Part shown: positions 51,004-59,008 of the stretch, piece after piece
Position numbering within the stretch: position 1 is the stretch's first letter
How the letters are laid out: every line of letters begins with the position of its first letter
Source of the DNA: Pedobacter antarcticus
Lineage (GTDB): Bacteria > Bacteroidota > Bacteroidia > Sphingobacteriales > Sphingobacteriaceae
DNA: 64,000 bases
Direction: 5' to 3'
Assembly: GCF_900112985.1 (NCBI RefSeq)
Contig: NZ_FONS01000003.1
Location: forward strand, 310,001 to 374,000
Notes under the pieces: generated by a model
Databases searched by the model: none
Seen by the model: only the letters and a program-made list of their open reading frames with translations
What the model was told of the DNA's origin: nothing
Position numbers and translations under genes: made by a program

Positions 51004-52348
51004 AATTACATTACTATTTTTCACAATTGCAACCGCAGGTCTGATCCTGATCAATGCAGTTATTTTCTACTTTGTCTCAGCCTTCAACTTTGATGATTTC
51101 TTCAAGCGGCTCGAAGCCAGGGTTAATCTGGCTGCTGAGATCAATGTCCATCCGGATCAAAATTCAGCATCTTACAGAGAAGTAAGAACCCGCTATCTGG
51201 AAAAACTGGAAATGGAGCGCGAATACATCGTTAAACTCGAAAATTCCGGTCAATTCAAAAAACCGCTGGAGCTGCCCGCATCATTCTATCAGGATGTAAT
51301 CCAGAAAGGTAAAGCCCGCTATAACCGTGACAAAGACTTTTTTGCAGGCTCGCTTTTTAAAACCGATCAAGGAGATTACATGGTGATCATTACAGCATCC
51401 AATCCATCAGGTTTTGAAGAGCTTACTACTTTAAAAAAAATATTGATTATTGTTTTCTTCATAGCAATCTTCTTAACCTACCTCGTCGGAAAAATTTTCT
51501 CTCATTACACGGTTAAGCCCGTAAAAACCGTTATCCGCAGCGTAAATAAGATTTCAGCTGATAATCTGCATATGAGACTGAGTGAGCTGGAGGGAAAAGA
51601 CGAAATATCTGAACTGGTCCAAACCTTTAATAATATGCTTAACCGACTGGAAACGGCTTTTGCTACACAAAACAACTTCGTTAGTAATGCTTCTCATGAG
51701 CTCAAAACACCAATGAGTGTTATAACCAGCGAGTCGGAACTGCTGCTTTCTCAACCGGACCTTTCGGACAAGGCAAGAGCATCGGCGAAAGTAATTCTTT
51801 CCCATGCTGAAAAACTTGCCGCTATAACAACCAGCTTACTGGGGCTTGCACAAACCGGTTTTGATGGTAAGAGACAAAACTGGCAAAAGATACGGGTAGA
51901 TGAATTGGTGATGATGGTTGCAGATTCTGTCAAAAAAATAGATCCTGAAAGTAACGTCCAGATTAATTTTGACACACTTCCCGAAGATGACACTTCCCTT
52001 TACACGGATGGTAACATTAATTTATTGCAGCTTGCTTTAAGCAATATCGTACTCAATGCATGTAAGTATTCCAACAATCAGCTAGTGGAAGTCCGGGTTG
52101 CTTCTGACAAGGAAAGAATAAGTCTGATCGTGACAGATAAGGGAATCGGTATTCCACAAAATGAGCAGCAGCATATCTTTGAACCTTTCTTCAGGGCTTC
52201 CAACACCACAGAGTTTGATGGATTTGGTATAGGCCTGCCGCTGACCCTGAATATTATCCGCATTCATAAGGGTTCGATCGGTATCATATCTGAAGAAAAA
52301 ATAGGCACAGAAATGCGAATAATCTTGCCCGTCTCCAGTGAATTCTAA
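50987..52348 (+). CDS. Membrane sensor histidine kinase
   Basis: 453 residues, the same length and layout as the kinase at 37981: two membrane helices (about 8-28 and 147-167) around a periplasmic sensor domain, HAMP, HisKA (FVSNASHELKTPMSVITSES), HATPase (LALSNIVLNACKYS, TDKGIGIP, GFGIGLPLT). It is not next to efflux genes but precedes a Usp-like and a bestrophin gene. The signal is unknown. Two TTTAAT-type hexamers overlap its stop codon. Confidence 0.92.
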   Translation: MRIQSKITLLFFTIATAGLILINAVIFYFVSAFNFDDFFKRLEARVNLAAEINVHPDQNSASYREVRTRYLEKLEMEREYIVKLENSGQFKKPLELPASFYQDVIQKGKARYNRDKDFFAGSLFKTDQGDYMVIITASNPSGFEELTTLKKILIIVFFIAIFLTYLVGKIFSHYTVKPVKTVIRSVNKISADNLHMRLSELEGKDEISELVQTFNNMLNRLETAFATQNNFVSNASHELKTPMSVITSESELLLSQPDLSDKARASAKVILSHAEKLAAITTSLLGLAQTGFDGKRQNWQKIRVDELVMMVADSVKKIDPESNVQINFDTLPEDDTSLYTDGNINLLQLALSNIVLNACKYSNNQLVEVRVASDKERISLIVTDKGIGIPQNEQQHIFEPFFRASNTTEFDGFGIGLPLTLNIIRIHKGSIGIISEEKIGTEMRIILPVSSEF

Positions 52349-52360
52349 TCAAATTTTAAT
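52344..52360 (+). promoter_or_regulatory. Two-unit copy of the 11-bp repeat at the kinase 3' end
   Basis: TCTAAT (52344) and TTTAAT (52355) are 11 bp apart. The ~23-bp stretch starting at 52344 is nearly identical to the one starting at 52416, as if part of the regulatory array had been duplicated around the terminator. Confidence 0.5.
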
Positions 52361-52370
52361 AACTCTAAAT

Positions 52371-52394
52371 AATACCCCGCTAAAACGGGGTATT
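52371..52394 (+). terminator. Intrinsic terminator of the second two-component operon
   Basis: A 9-bp stem (AATACCCCG / CGGGGTATT) with a 6-nt loop, followed by TCTCTT. Confidence 0.75.
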
Positions 52395-52415
52395 TCTCTT
52401 ATAAGCCCTCTGTAA

Positions 52416-52472
52416 TCTAATCAAAATCTAATAACTCTCTTATCCCATCTTAATGACTCTGCGGTAAAATTG
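52416..52472 (+). promoter_or_regulatory. Four-unit 11-bp repeat array and -7 element before the Usp-like gene
   Basis: Hexamers at 52416 (TCTAAT), 52427 (TCTAAT), 52438 (TCTTAT) and 52449 (CTTAAT) keep an exact 11-bp period. TAAAATTG (52465-52472, near TAnnTTTG) begins 16 bp after the last hexamer start, the same distance as at the efflux operon. The bases between (CTGCGG) are also shared with that promoter. Confidence 0.7.
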
Positions 52473-52513
52473 CATAAGTAATAATTGTTATCCTAAACTT
52501 TTAAATAAAACTT

Positions 52514-53005
52514 ATGAAAACCATTTTTATCCCCACCGACTTTAGCCTGAATTCGTTAGACTGTATAACTAACCTTTGTGAACAATATGAAAATGAATCC
52601 TTAAACTTCATTTTTGTTCATGCATTCAAGCTTTCTGATTCTATCAGCGAATTGTTGATGTTATCCAGAAGATCCAGAGAATATGATTATATCCCGGACG
52701 GTTTTTATGAACGGTGCAATCAGATAAAAGCAGAATGCCCTCAGGTAGTATCTATCAGAACCGAATTCTTCTTTGGTAGTACAATGGCCACATTCAGAAA
52801 TTTTCTTGAAGCAAACGACGTGACCTGTATCCTCAATCCTAAGGATTGCTCTTATACGAGTCTGAATAAATCCAGCCTGGATCCTTTTGTCCTTACTTCC
52901 AAATGCGGGCTGCCGATCGTTTCCGTACTGACAATTAAAAAATTGGTTACCGAACAGGTAGAAAATGCTCCTACCGCAAAGCAGATGATTGCAGAAGCTT
53001 ATTAA
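52514..53005 (+). CDS. Universal-stress-protein-like domain protein
   Basis: 163 residues. The opening MKTIFIPTDFSLNSLDCITN is that of a UspA fold (beta strand, Asp loop, helix), and LPIVSVL would be the last strand. The nucleotide-binding G-2x-G-9x-G(S/T) loop is missing, so ATP binding is unlikely. The protein is followed 21 nt later by a bestrophin gene and preceded by a response-regulator array, so it probably belongs to a stress response controlled by the kinase/regulator upstream. Confidence 0.7.
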   Translation: MKTIFIPTDFSLNSLDCITNLCEQYENESLNFIFVHAFKLSDSISELLMLSRRSREYDYIPDGFYERCNQIKAECPQVVSIRTEFFFGSTMATFRNFLEANDVTCILNPKDCSYTSLNKSSLDPFVLTSKCGLPIVSVLTIKKLVTEQVENAPTAKQMIAEAY

Positions 53006-53026
53006 AAACCTTTTAAACTGAACACT

Positions 53027-53953
53027 ATGTTATTAAAAGAGAATATACCCGTAAAATACATTTTCGGAAAAATTATAAAAGAGATAGTTTTCGTTACCCT
53101 ATACGCTGGACTGATAGCGATTTTATATAATACCTTTCATTTTACCAGAATATCCATACCCATTGCCGTACCGACGATCTTAGGTACAGTTATTTCACTT
53201 TTGTTAGCCTTTAAATCTAACCAGGCTTATGACAGATGGTGGGAGGCGCGTACGCTCTGGGGGGCAATTGTCAACGATACACGTACGTTGACCAGACAGC
53301 TGATGACTTTTGTCAGCAGTCCTGATACGGAAGATGAAAAAGCATTCTGCATACGCCTGGCTAAAAGACAAATCGCCTGGTGTATCAGCTTAAGCAAACA
53401 TCTGCGTGACCAAAACCCATTAGCCGGCATTGACCGGTTAATCAGCGCAGAGGACATGGAACACATTAAAAATTATTCTAATGTCCCGCTTGCACTACAG
53501 GAACTTCAGGCTATAGATATCCGGAATGCCCATAAACTTGGATGGCTTAATGATTTCCAGCAAATCCAGCTTGACAATACGCTTACTGCCTTTTCAAATG
53601 AAATGGGTGGTTGCGAAAGGATCAAGAATACTGTATTCCCGGCAACCTACAGTCACTATATTCATTTCTCACTGGTATTGTTTATCATGTTGCTTCCATT
53701 CGGCCTGATTGAATTTTTCGGAGTTATAGAAATCCCACTGGTGATTGCTATTGCCAGTTCATTCTTCCTGATTGAAAAAATGGCTATTCATCTGCAGGAT
53801 CCGTTTGAGAATAAACCGACAGATACGCCTACTACTGCGATTTGCAGGACAATTGAGCGCGACATTAAGCAAATGCTGAAAGAAAATTACAAGCAGGATG
53901 AGAAAATAAGCGGTCCGGCTAGTCAGAAATCTAAAATATTCTACGTGCTATAA
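53027..53953 (+). CDS. Bestrophin family chloride channel-like protein
   Basis: 308 residues with four membrane helices. The signature stretch SLLLAFKSNQAYDRWWEART and WGAIVNDTRTLTRQLMTF identify the bestrophin/UPF0187 (YneE) family. GCERIKNTVFPATYSHYIHF is the second conserved region. Bacterial homologues form pentameric channels, some sodium-selective and others anion-selective. Role here unknown; it shares a transcript with the Usp-like gene. Confidence 0.92.
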   Translation: MLLKENIPVKYIFGKIIKEIVFVTLYAGLIAILYNTFHFTRISIPIAVPTILGTVISLLLAFKSNQAYDRWWEARTLWGAIVNDTRTLTRQLMTFVSSPDTEDEKAFCIRLAKRQIAWCISLSKHLRDQNPLAGIDRLISAEDMEHIKNYSNVPLALQELQAIDIRNAHKLGWLNDFQQIQLDNTLTAFSNEMGGCERIKNTVFPATYSHYIHFSLVLFIMLLPFGLIEFFGVIEIPLVIAIASSFFLIEKMAIHLQDPFENKPTDTPTTAICRTIERDIKQMLKENYKQDEKISGPASQKSKIFYVL

Positions 53954-54207
53954 CAGCTTCCAAAGCTCATTTATAGTTGACCACAAAAACAGTCTTTAAT
54001 GCCCTGGTAGGTTTCTAACTTGTTGGGGCATTTAAAGGTGTAAGATTGAAAAATGAAGCTTGAACACGTTTCAAAGTTCCCACCAAATGCAAAAAGTGGT
54101 ATCTGAAGGGCTTAAAAAGCTGAACACCAATGCCCTTATTGAAATTAGTCCAAGTTTGTAAAAATCGACCTCGAAGATTCAATCAATTTTTATATATTTG
54201 ACCGAAT
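53954..54207. other. Intergenic region before tRNA-Arg
   Basis: 254 bp with no credible gene. 53998-54004 (AATGCCC) and 54026-54032 (GGGCATT) form a 7-bp stem around a 21-nt loop that can fold further. It may end the Usp/bestrophin transcript, though no T-run follows. The TATATTTG at 54193-54200 is the tRNA promoter. Confidence 0.4.
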
Positions 54208-54279
54208 GTTTCCGTAGTTCAATGGATAGAATTTTGGTTTCCGGTACCAAAGATGGGGGTTCGAATCCCTTCGGGAACA
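54208..54279 (+). tRNA. tRNA-Arg (anticodon CCG)
   Basis: The cloverleaf folds by eye. Acceptor stem GTTTCCG / CGGGAAC (one T-G pair), D arm GTTC-GAAT, anticodon stem TTGGT / ACCAA with 7-nt loop TTCCGGT, so the anticodon is CCG (Arg, codon CGG). The T loop is TTCGAAT, and position 54279 is the discriminator A. CCA is not encoded. A TATATTTG -7 element lies at 54193-54200 and a terminator follows at 54296-54330. tRNA-Arg genes are common integration sites, and a broken integrase lies just downstream. Confidence 0.92.
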
Positions 54280-54295
54280 CAGGTAGTGAACAATG

Positions 54296-54330
54296 CGGTC
54301 TGATTTGAAATACAATCAGGCCGTTTTTTT
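54296..54330 (+). terminator. Terminator of tRNA-Arg
   Basis: A 10-bp stem with one T-G pair (CGGTCTGATT / AATCAGGCCG), an 8-nt loop and then seven T residues. Confidence 0.85.
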
Positions 54331-54432
54331 GTTAAAAAGATTATTTGCTAATATTTTCAGTAAAATTTGTCCGCCATAGTTCGTCATTTATTGACACCAT
54401 ATGTACAACGACATTTAGAATTGCTCTACCTT

Positions 54433-54709
54433 TTGAAAATCTCATTAAAAATTGTATTGTTCAAAGGCATATTACATGTCGATGGAACACATCCAATTCA
54501 ACTGCAATATACAGTTAAAGGCAAAGTGAGACGCCGAGGAATCTGAATGTCTAGCTAAAGACTGGGATCCAAAAACCTCTAGGGTAAAAAGAAAAGTTAC
54601 CAACTCTGCTTACATCAATAATATGCTTTCTGAAAGATACGCAGAAGCGGAACGAAAATTAATTAAAGTGATGAACGGCAAGCAATCTTCATCTGGTTTT
54701 TCGACCTGA
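54433..54709 (+). pseudogene. Remnant of a tyrosine-type integrase (N-terminal part, frameshifted)
   Basis: Frame 1 reads KISLKIVLFKGILHVDGTHP and on to a TGA at 54544. After a +1 shift, frame 2 continues CLAKDWDPKTSRVKRKVTNS and MLSERYAEAERKLIKVMNGK, ending at 54709. This is the arm-type DNA-binding and start of the SAM-like region of Bacteroidota phage-type integrases. The start codon is TTG and the catalytic domain is absent. It marks the left end of an old integrated element next to tRNA-Arg. Confidence 0.75.
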
Positions 54710-54849
54710 AGCCAGATCTTACGCTTGATTATCATATATAAGGAATTAGAAAGATTTAAGAACGAGGTTAAAACAGGAGCCAACGCGCGAGTGATGGGAT
54801 ACAAAATTCAGATGTCGAACCTAGAATTACGACATCCCATTAAAAACGT

Positions 54850-54880
54850 ATACCCAGTACAGTTTTTTTGTACTGGGTAT
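54850..54880 (+). terminator. Hairpin terminator
   Basis: A 12-bp stem (ATACCCAGTACA and complement) with a T-rich 7-nt loop, followed by TTTATTTTAT. It closes any transcript from the integrase remnant just before the lipoprotein gene. Confidence 0.7.
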
Positions 54881-54900
54881 TTATTTTATATTCGAATCAC

Positions 54901-55440
54901 ATGATGAAATTTAATACTCAAAGGCTAATAATATTATCAATTTTATTTCTATTCTTCACAGCGTGTAAGAAAGAAAAACCGCATCCGAATCATGAATTAT
55001 TTAAAAAAGCTGCAGGTACTTATAGTATTATTTCAGCGGAAGTTGAAGGTAACTCTGAAATTGACTTGTTTAAAATCAATAACCTCGTTAAAGAAAGCCA
55101 TATAGACATAATTGTCAATTCCAGCCGTATCTTCAACATATCTTGGCCAGAACAAGAGGTGGATACTAACAATTTGACAAACAATCCGCATGTTGTGAAC
55201 TTAGTCAAACCTACATTTTATCTTTTTGATGAGTTGAATACTAAAGATGAATTCATATTAAAAAGTAGCGCTAATAATGACAAATATGTCATCCAGCCAA
55301 AAGATGTTTTCTTGGTTAATGATGACCAAATTAAGTGTACGCTTGAGAAAAAAATGCTCATAAATGGTGTTTTTAAGTATTTCACCATTCATGCAACTTA
55401 TAAAAAATCAAATAACCCTCCGTATGATTTTTTTCCTTAA
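54901..55440 (+). CDS. Hypothetical lipoprotein, 179 aa
   Basis: Start at 54901 (MMKFNTQRLIILSILFLFFTACKK, lipobox FTAC). An upstream ATG lies inside the terminator hairpin and is rejected. The mature protein is rich in beta strands and in Asn/Lys/Asp, with no recognised domain. AT-rich codon use differs from the core genes around it, in line with the accessory island. Its role is unknown. Confidence 0.75.
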   Translation: MMKFNTQRLIILSILFLFFTACKKEKPHPNHELFKKAAGTYSIISAEVEGNSEIDLFKINNLVKESHIDIIVNSSRIFNISWPEQEVDTNNLTNNPHVVNLVKPTFYLFDELNTKDEFILKSSANNDKYVIQPKDVFLVNDDQIKCTLEKKMLINGVFKYFTIHATYKKSNNPPYDFFP

Positions 55441-55877
55441 TTAGATCGTTTTCAGATTTAAATTGAGAAAACTTTAGAGTTGTATTTCAAAATGTACTGT
55501 CTATTCTTTCGCATTAGTACAAAGTAAACCTTGATCGGGTCAACAGTGGTGCGAGTGATAGATACCGTACTAAAGAAACCAATCCAAAAACCAATCTGTT
55601 GGCTGTTCTACACTCTTTGAATTCTTAATAGAGCCAATTATGTACGCATAATCAGAAGCTACCTTGATAAGAACTTCTAGGTCATCTTTGGTTTTTTTGT
55701 AAGATATTTTGTGTGCATTTAAGTTCGTTAGCTTAATTATATAATGAAAGTCCTTCAAAAAACACAGGTACTTGTAGTCTATGAAGAATTTTGCAAAAAA
55801 TATATGTAATATAATCCTTTGTCGTCTTCAATGGTGAGATATTTACACTTGGTCATAATTCACATGAGATAATGAAA
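55441..55877. other. Gene-poor AT-rich stretch in the island
   Basis: 437 bp without a convincing gene. A minus-strand frame of 62 codons at 55570-55758 (MKDFHYIIKLTNLNAHKISY...) has no promoter, no family likeness and ends in a simple duplicated WFLDWFL tail, so it may be chance or debris. No repeats or RNA gene seen. Confidence 0.4.
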
Positions 55878-56351
55878 CTAACCTAGATTCAATTCTTTGT
55901 AGAGCATTTCGATTAAATCGGACGTTTTGTTCGCCATTTCAAAGTAGTTTTCCTTAAGATTACCATATTCTTTACCGGCTGCTAATCCTAATTCAATATT
56001 ACACAGCATGGACATATTGTTCATTAATTCTCCCACAGATTGCCTTGATGTTGGTTTAAAGAAAATTCCATTATGCGCAATAGATAATGCAATATCTGTT
56101 CTATGTGTCAATGTTCCTTTACCTTCTTCAAGATAAGGAGAAAACTCATTGCCTTCATCGGATGCGACTTTACCTAAGCAATAATTACGGAATGCGGTTA
56201 ATTCTAAAGACAGCTCTTTGAATGCAGGTATTTTGCTTTGATAAAGGAGATCGTAGCGCTTTCCACGAATGGTAAAAATATAAGTAATTAAACCTCCAAG
56301 GGCCGCAGATACAAATGGCGAAATAATCGCTAGCAGTTTAAAAATATCCAT
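55878..56351 (-). CDS. Hypothetical membrane-anchored protein downstream of the GHKL ATPase
   Basis: 157 residues from the ATG at 56351 (MDIFKLLAIISPFVSAALGG); an ATG at 56378 is possible. One N-terminal membrane helix is followed by a cytoplasmic helical domain (YDLLYQSKIPAFKELSLEL, LSIAHNGIFFKPTSRQSVGE). No named family is recognised, though short proteins of this form occur in accessory regions. It lies 151 bp after the GHKL gene on the same strand and may be co-transcribed with it. Confidence 0.65.
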   Translation of the reverse strand: MDIFKLLAIISPFVSAALGGLITYIFTIRGKRYDLLYQSKIPAFKELSLELTAFRNYCLGKVASDEGNEFSPYLEEGKGTLTHRTDIALSIAHNGIFFKPTSRQSVGELMNNMSMLCNIELGLAAGKEYGNLKENYFEMANKTSDLIEMLYKELNLG

Positions 56352-56502
56352 AGAATTTTGAAGTTCACCATAATGCATGAACCATAGCTAAGGTACAATT
56401 TTATTAAAATTCTTGATATTAGATAATGCTGATTTAATAGTAAGACTAAAATGATTGGGACTTCTTATTTTACTATACCTTATTCAGTTGGAATGGATAA
56501 TT

Positions 56503-58452
56503 TTAATTATTGGTACCGTCTTTTTTAAAGTCAACCGTAAGTTGCGGAGGGTATTTTTGATTGAATAGATCCATTCCGGGAATGTCGTCATATCTCTCAT
56601 TCAACTTTTGCCTTAGACCAAAAAGTCTCCTCTCAGCAGTATCCACAAGCTGGCTGAATGTAGTGATACGTACCTTGCCCAGTTCTATCTTATTTTCATT
56701 CTGTACAGTCGAGATCGGTGTAATCTTTTCTGAGAACTGATCTCCGACAACGAAAGCCTCAACATATGGAGATCCAATCAGTGAGCCGCAATTCACAAAA
56801 TCTTCAACATATCCATGTGCCTGGTTTCTTTCAGCACGTGTTAATTTGAAAGCACCCCGCTTAAGCTCAATAATCAGCACCTTATTAACTGTTGAAAGAT
56901 TAGAGTCACTGTCGAAAAATTCGGTACCTGTAATTGAGGCAGTAGAATCATTTAGCAGTACAATATCAGGCCTTTGTTTATGATTGTTGAATGCCTCCTT
57001 GCTGATCCTTTTTTTGAATACTGTTTGCACCGCTGAGTGTAGCTGTCTGTTAGAAGCATATTCAGCTGACTCGAACTCTGGACCAAAAAGCCATCTCGCC
57101 TCTGTGACCAAAGGATGAAGTACGTGCAGTTCGTCAACATTCTCATCCTTTGACAGTTTGCGAATAGCTTCAATAACCGAAAGACGATTATGAATCTCGT
57201 CCAGAACTATAAGCGCATCCTTGATCGACCACTTATCCAACAAAGTTTTCAGTCCATCAATATCCGCATCCGACAGCTTTGCAAGCTTTGCCATAAGCTC
57301 TTTTCCACTCCTTGTTTTTTCGAGATTGATTACAGCTTCAACTGCAATAGCTAAAGATTCTGGTCGTGCCGTTGGATGAGCTAATGCAATGGCCTCAATT
57401 ACTTCATCTACCTCAAATTTCCCCAAGGGAGATAAGCTAGCGATTTCTCTTTTAAAGTCATTAGTGACCTGTAACTTAGTTTCCTCAACATTCTCTTTGG
57501 CAATCTCCCCCAACATTTTAAAAATATAATCTGAGACAACTTTGTATACTTTATCCATCGGCGCTACCTTTTTGAAGCCCGTCCAATCTTCATAGACATA
57601 CTCTGCAAGGTCGTTTGTTTTAATCACGACAGTATAACGTTTTGCAAAAGTTGTCCGACCATCAAGCACCGCTTCAAATCCCAATATCCAAGAGGGCTCG
57701 CCAACAAGCCTATTGCTTTGCCAGAAAGCGATGCCTTGGTAAGCAGTTGATTTTGAGCTTTTCAATGAGTCAATAAAATGTGCAGTAAGCACAATTTCAC
57801 CCACTTTCAACTCTGTTGTGTCAATTAAACCCGAATGTTCTTCCAGATTAACGGTCTGCTTGTTGATAGACACTACAAAATTAGGATCATGTAGGAATCG
57901 GGCTGAAATGATTCTCAAAATTTTCTCTGCCTTTGGTAGGTTTTTTGTTACCACAACTTCAAGCCTAGTACCAGCGATATTCGAATTGCCATATTTAGCA
58001 TCCTTTATTACAAATGGCTGCTCCTCATTTAATGTTGTAACGACAAATTTTGATGATTTGCCTTCATGGCTTGTCAGTACTGTATATTCACTACCAAAGC
58101 AGAGGAGCCCATGTCTACCTACTCCATTGCGACCGTATGCAATTCTTTTCCCCGATATTCCTGGAGGAAAAATTACATTTTTACCTTGGTGTCTTAAACG
58201 GTTATACCCAAGCTTCATCCAGCGTTGCTCAAATTGTTCCTTTGATAGACCAGTACCGTTATCTACTACAACAAGTTTTTGATGGTATTCTTCTGGAATA
58301 AAGATATCAACCTTGGTAGCTCCAGCGTCCCAAGCATTGGCAACTAGTTCTGTTAATGCAATATCAGGAGTATGGACGAGCGCACCTAGGGTCCTAACTA
58401 AATACCCCTCCTCGAATAGGGATCCTGTAACATAACTAGCTTTTTTTGCCAT
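56503..58452 (-). CDS. GHKL (MORC/Hsp90-like) ATPase with C-terminal PD-(D/E)XK-type domain
   Basis: 649 residues. The GHKL fold is clear: N box TELVANAWDAGATKVDI (Glu35, Asn39), G1 VDNGTGLS (64-70), G2 GRNGVGRHGLLCFG (107-120), and GTRLEV at 161. A middle region (190-480) would be the transducer. The C-terminus shows a nuclease-like pattern: PD at 495-496, IIELKRG with Glu529 and Lys531, and QxxxY (Gln544, Tyr548), as in RecB/Cas4-type PD-(D/E)XK enzymes. GHKL-endonuclease proteins are known from the MutL-like/MORC-related group linked to restriction systems. An anti-phage role is likely but inferred. It has its own -7 element at 58474-58481. Confidence 0.85.
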   Translation of the reverse strand: MAKKASYVTGSLFEEGYLVRTLGALVHTPDIALTELVANAWDAGATKVDIFIPEEYHQKLVVVDNGTGLSKEQFEQRWMKLGYNRLRHQGKNVIFPPGISGKRIAYGRNGVGRHGLLCFGSEYTVLTSHEGKSSKFVVTTLNEEQPFVIKDAKYGNSNIAGTRLEVVVTKNLPKAEKILRIISARFLHDPNFVVSINKQTVNLEEHSGLIDTTELKVGEIVLTAHFIDSLKSSKSTAYQGIAFWQSNRLVGEPSWILGFEAVLDGRTTFAKRYTVVIKTNDLAEYVYEDWTGFKKVAPMDKVYKVVSDYIFKMLGEIAKENVEETKLQVTNDFKREIASLSPLGKFEVDEVIEAIALAHPTARPESLAIAVEAVINLEKTRSGKELMAKLAKLSDADIDGLKTLLDKWSIKDALIVLDEIHNRLSVIEAIRKLSKDENVDELHVLHPLVTEARWLFGPEFESAEYASNRQLHSAVQTVFKKRISKEAFNNHKQRPDIVLLNDSTASITGTEFFDSDSNLSTVNKVLIIELKRGAFKLTRAERNQAHGYVEDFVNCGSLIGSPYVEAFVVGDQFSEKITPISTVQNENKIELGKVRITTFSQLVDTAERRLFGLRQKLNERYDDIPGMDLFNQKYPPQLTVDFKKDGTNN

Positions 58453-58473
58453 CTTAATCGGTTAAATACAACT

Positions 58474-58481
58474 CAAATATA
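58474..58481 (-). promoter_or_regulatory. -7 element of the GHKL ATPase gene
   Basis: The minus strand reads TATATTTG (TAnnTTTG), 21 bp before the ATG at 58452, so the gene carries a promoter usable by this host. Confidence 0.55.
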
Positions 58482-58696
58482 TAATACTTTATAGCGTAAT
58501 TTAACTAGTTCTATTAGTTTTTTATCAATAACTCAGGTTACTTTCACTATCATCATGATTGTTCCTCACCATTGTGTGATCTTAAGAGCTTGCCTGATGT
58601 GTAGTTTAGTCCTAACAGAAAGACTAACTATACATTTTAGACCACAAAAAAGGACTACGTGCTAAATAACTATTGTTATTATTAGTATCTTTATTC

Positions 58697-59008
58697 ATGC
58701 CAGCTGCTGTTCAAAATAAACATACACTTGTATCATTGCTTAAAGCAAACAGCCAAAAGTTGAGATCTTACGGTGTTTCGAAGGTGAGCATCTTTGGTTC
58801 CTTTATAACAGGGAAATTAAATGCCGAAAGTGACGTAGATCTTCTGGTTGACTTCAATCCTGATCAAAAGAGTTATGATAACTTCATGGATCTATCCTTT
58901 TTCTTAGAAGATTTATTGGGTAGAAAAGTTGAAGTGGTCACCCCCCAGTCGCTAAGTAAATATATCGGATCTCATATTCTTGAACAAGCGGAAAATGTTG
59001 CTATCTAA
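58697..59008 (+). CDS. mntA: MntA-like nucleotidyltransferase antitoxin
   Basis: 103 residues from the ATG at 58697. The minimal nucleotidyltransferase motif is intact: GS at 34-35 followed by ten residues and then DVD (Asp46, Asp48), in IFGSFITGKLNAESDVDLL. MntA antitoxins neutralise HepT by adding AMP units to a tyrosine. It overlaps the HEPN gene by 14 nt, the usual coupling of the pair. It is divergent from the GHKL gene, 245 bp away. Confidence 0.9.
   Translation: MPAAVQNKHTLVSLLKANSQKLRSYGVSKVSIFGSFITGKLNAESDVDLLVDFNPDQKSYDNFMDLSFFLEDLLGRKVEVVTPQSLSKYIGSHILEQAENVAI

Noticed and set aside
54610-54804. 64-codon minus-strand frame over the integrase remnant
   Set aside because: The plus strand here encodes recognisable integrase residues, so the antisense frame is incidental.
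55570-55758. 62-codon minus-strand frame in the island
   Set aside because: No promoter, no homology signal and a low-complexity end; recorded only as part of the gene-poor stretch.
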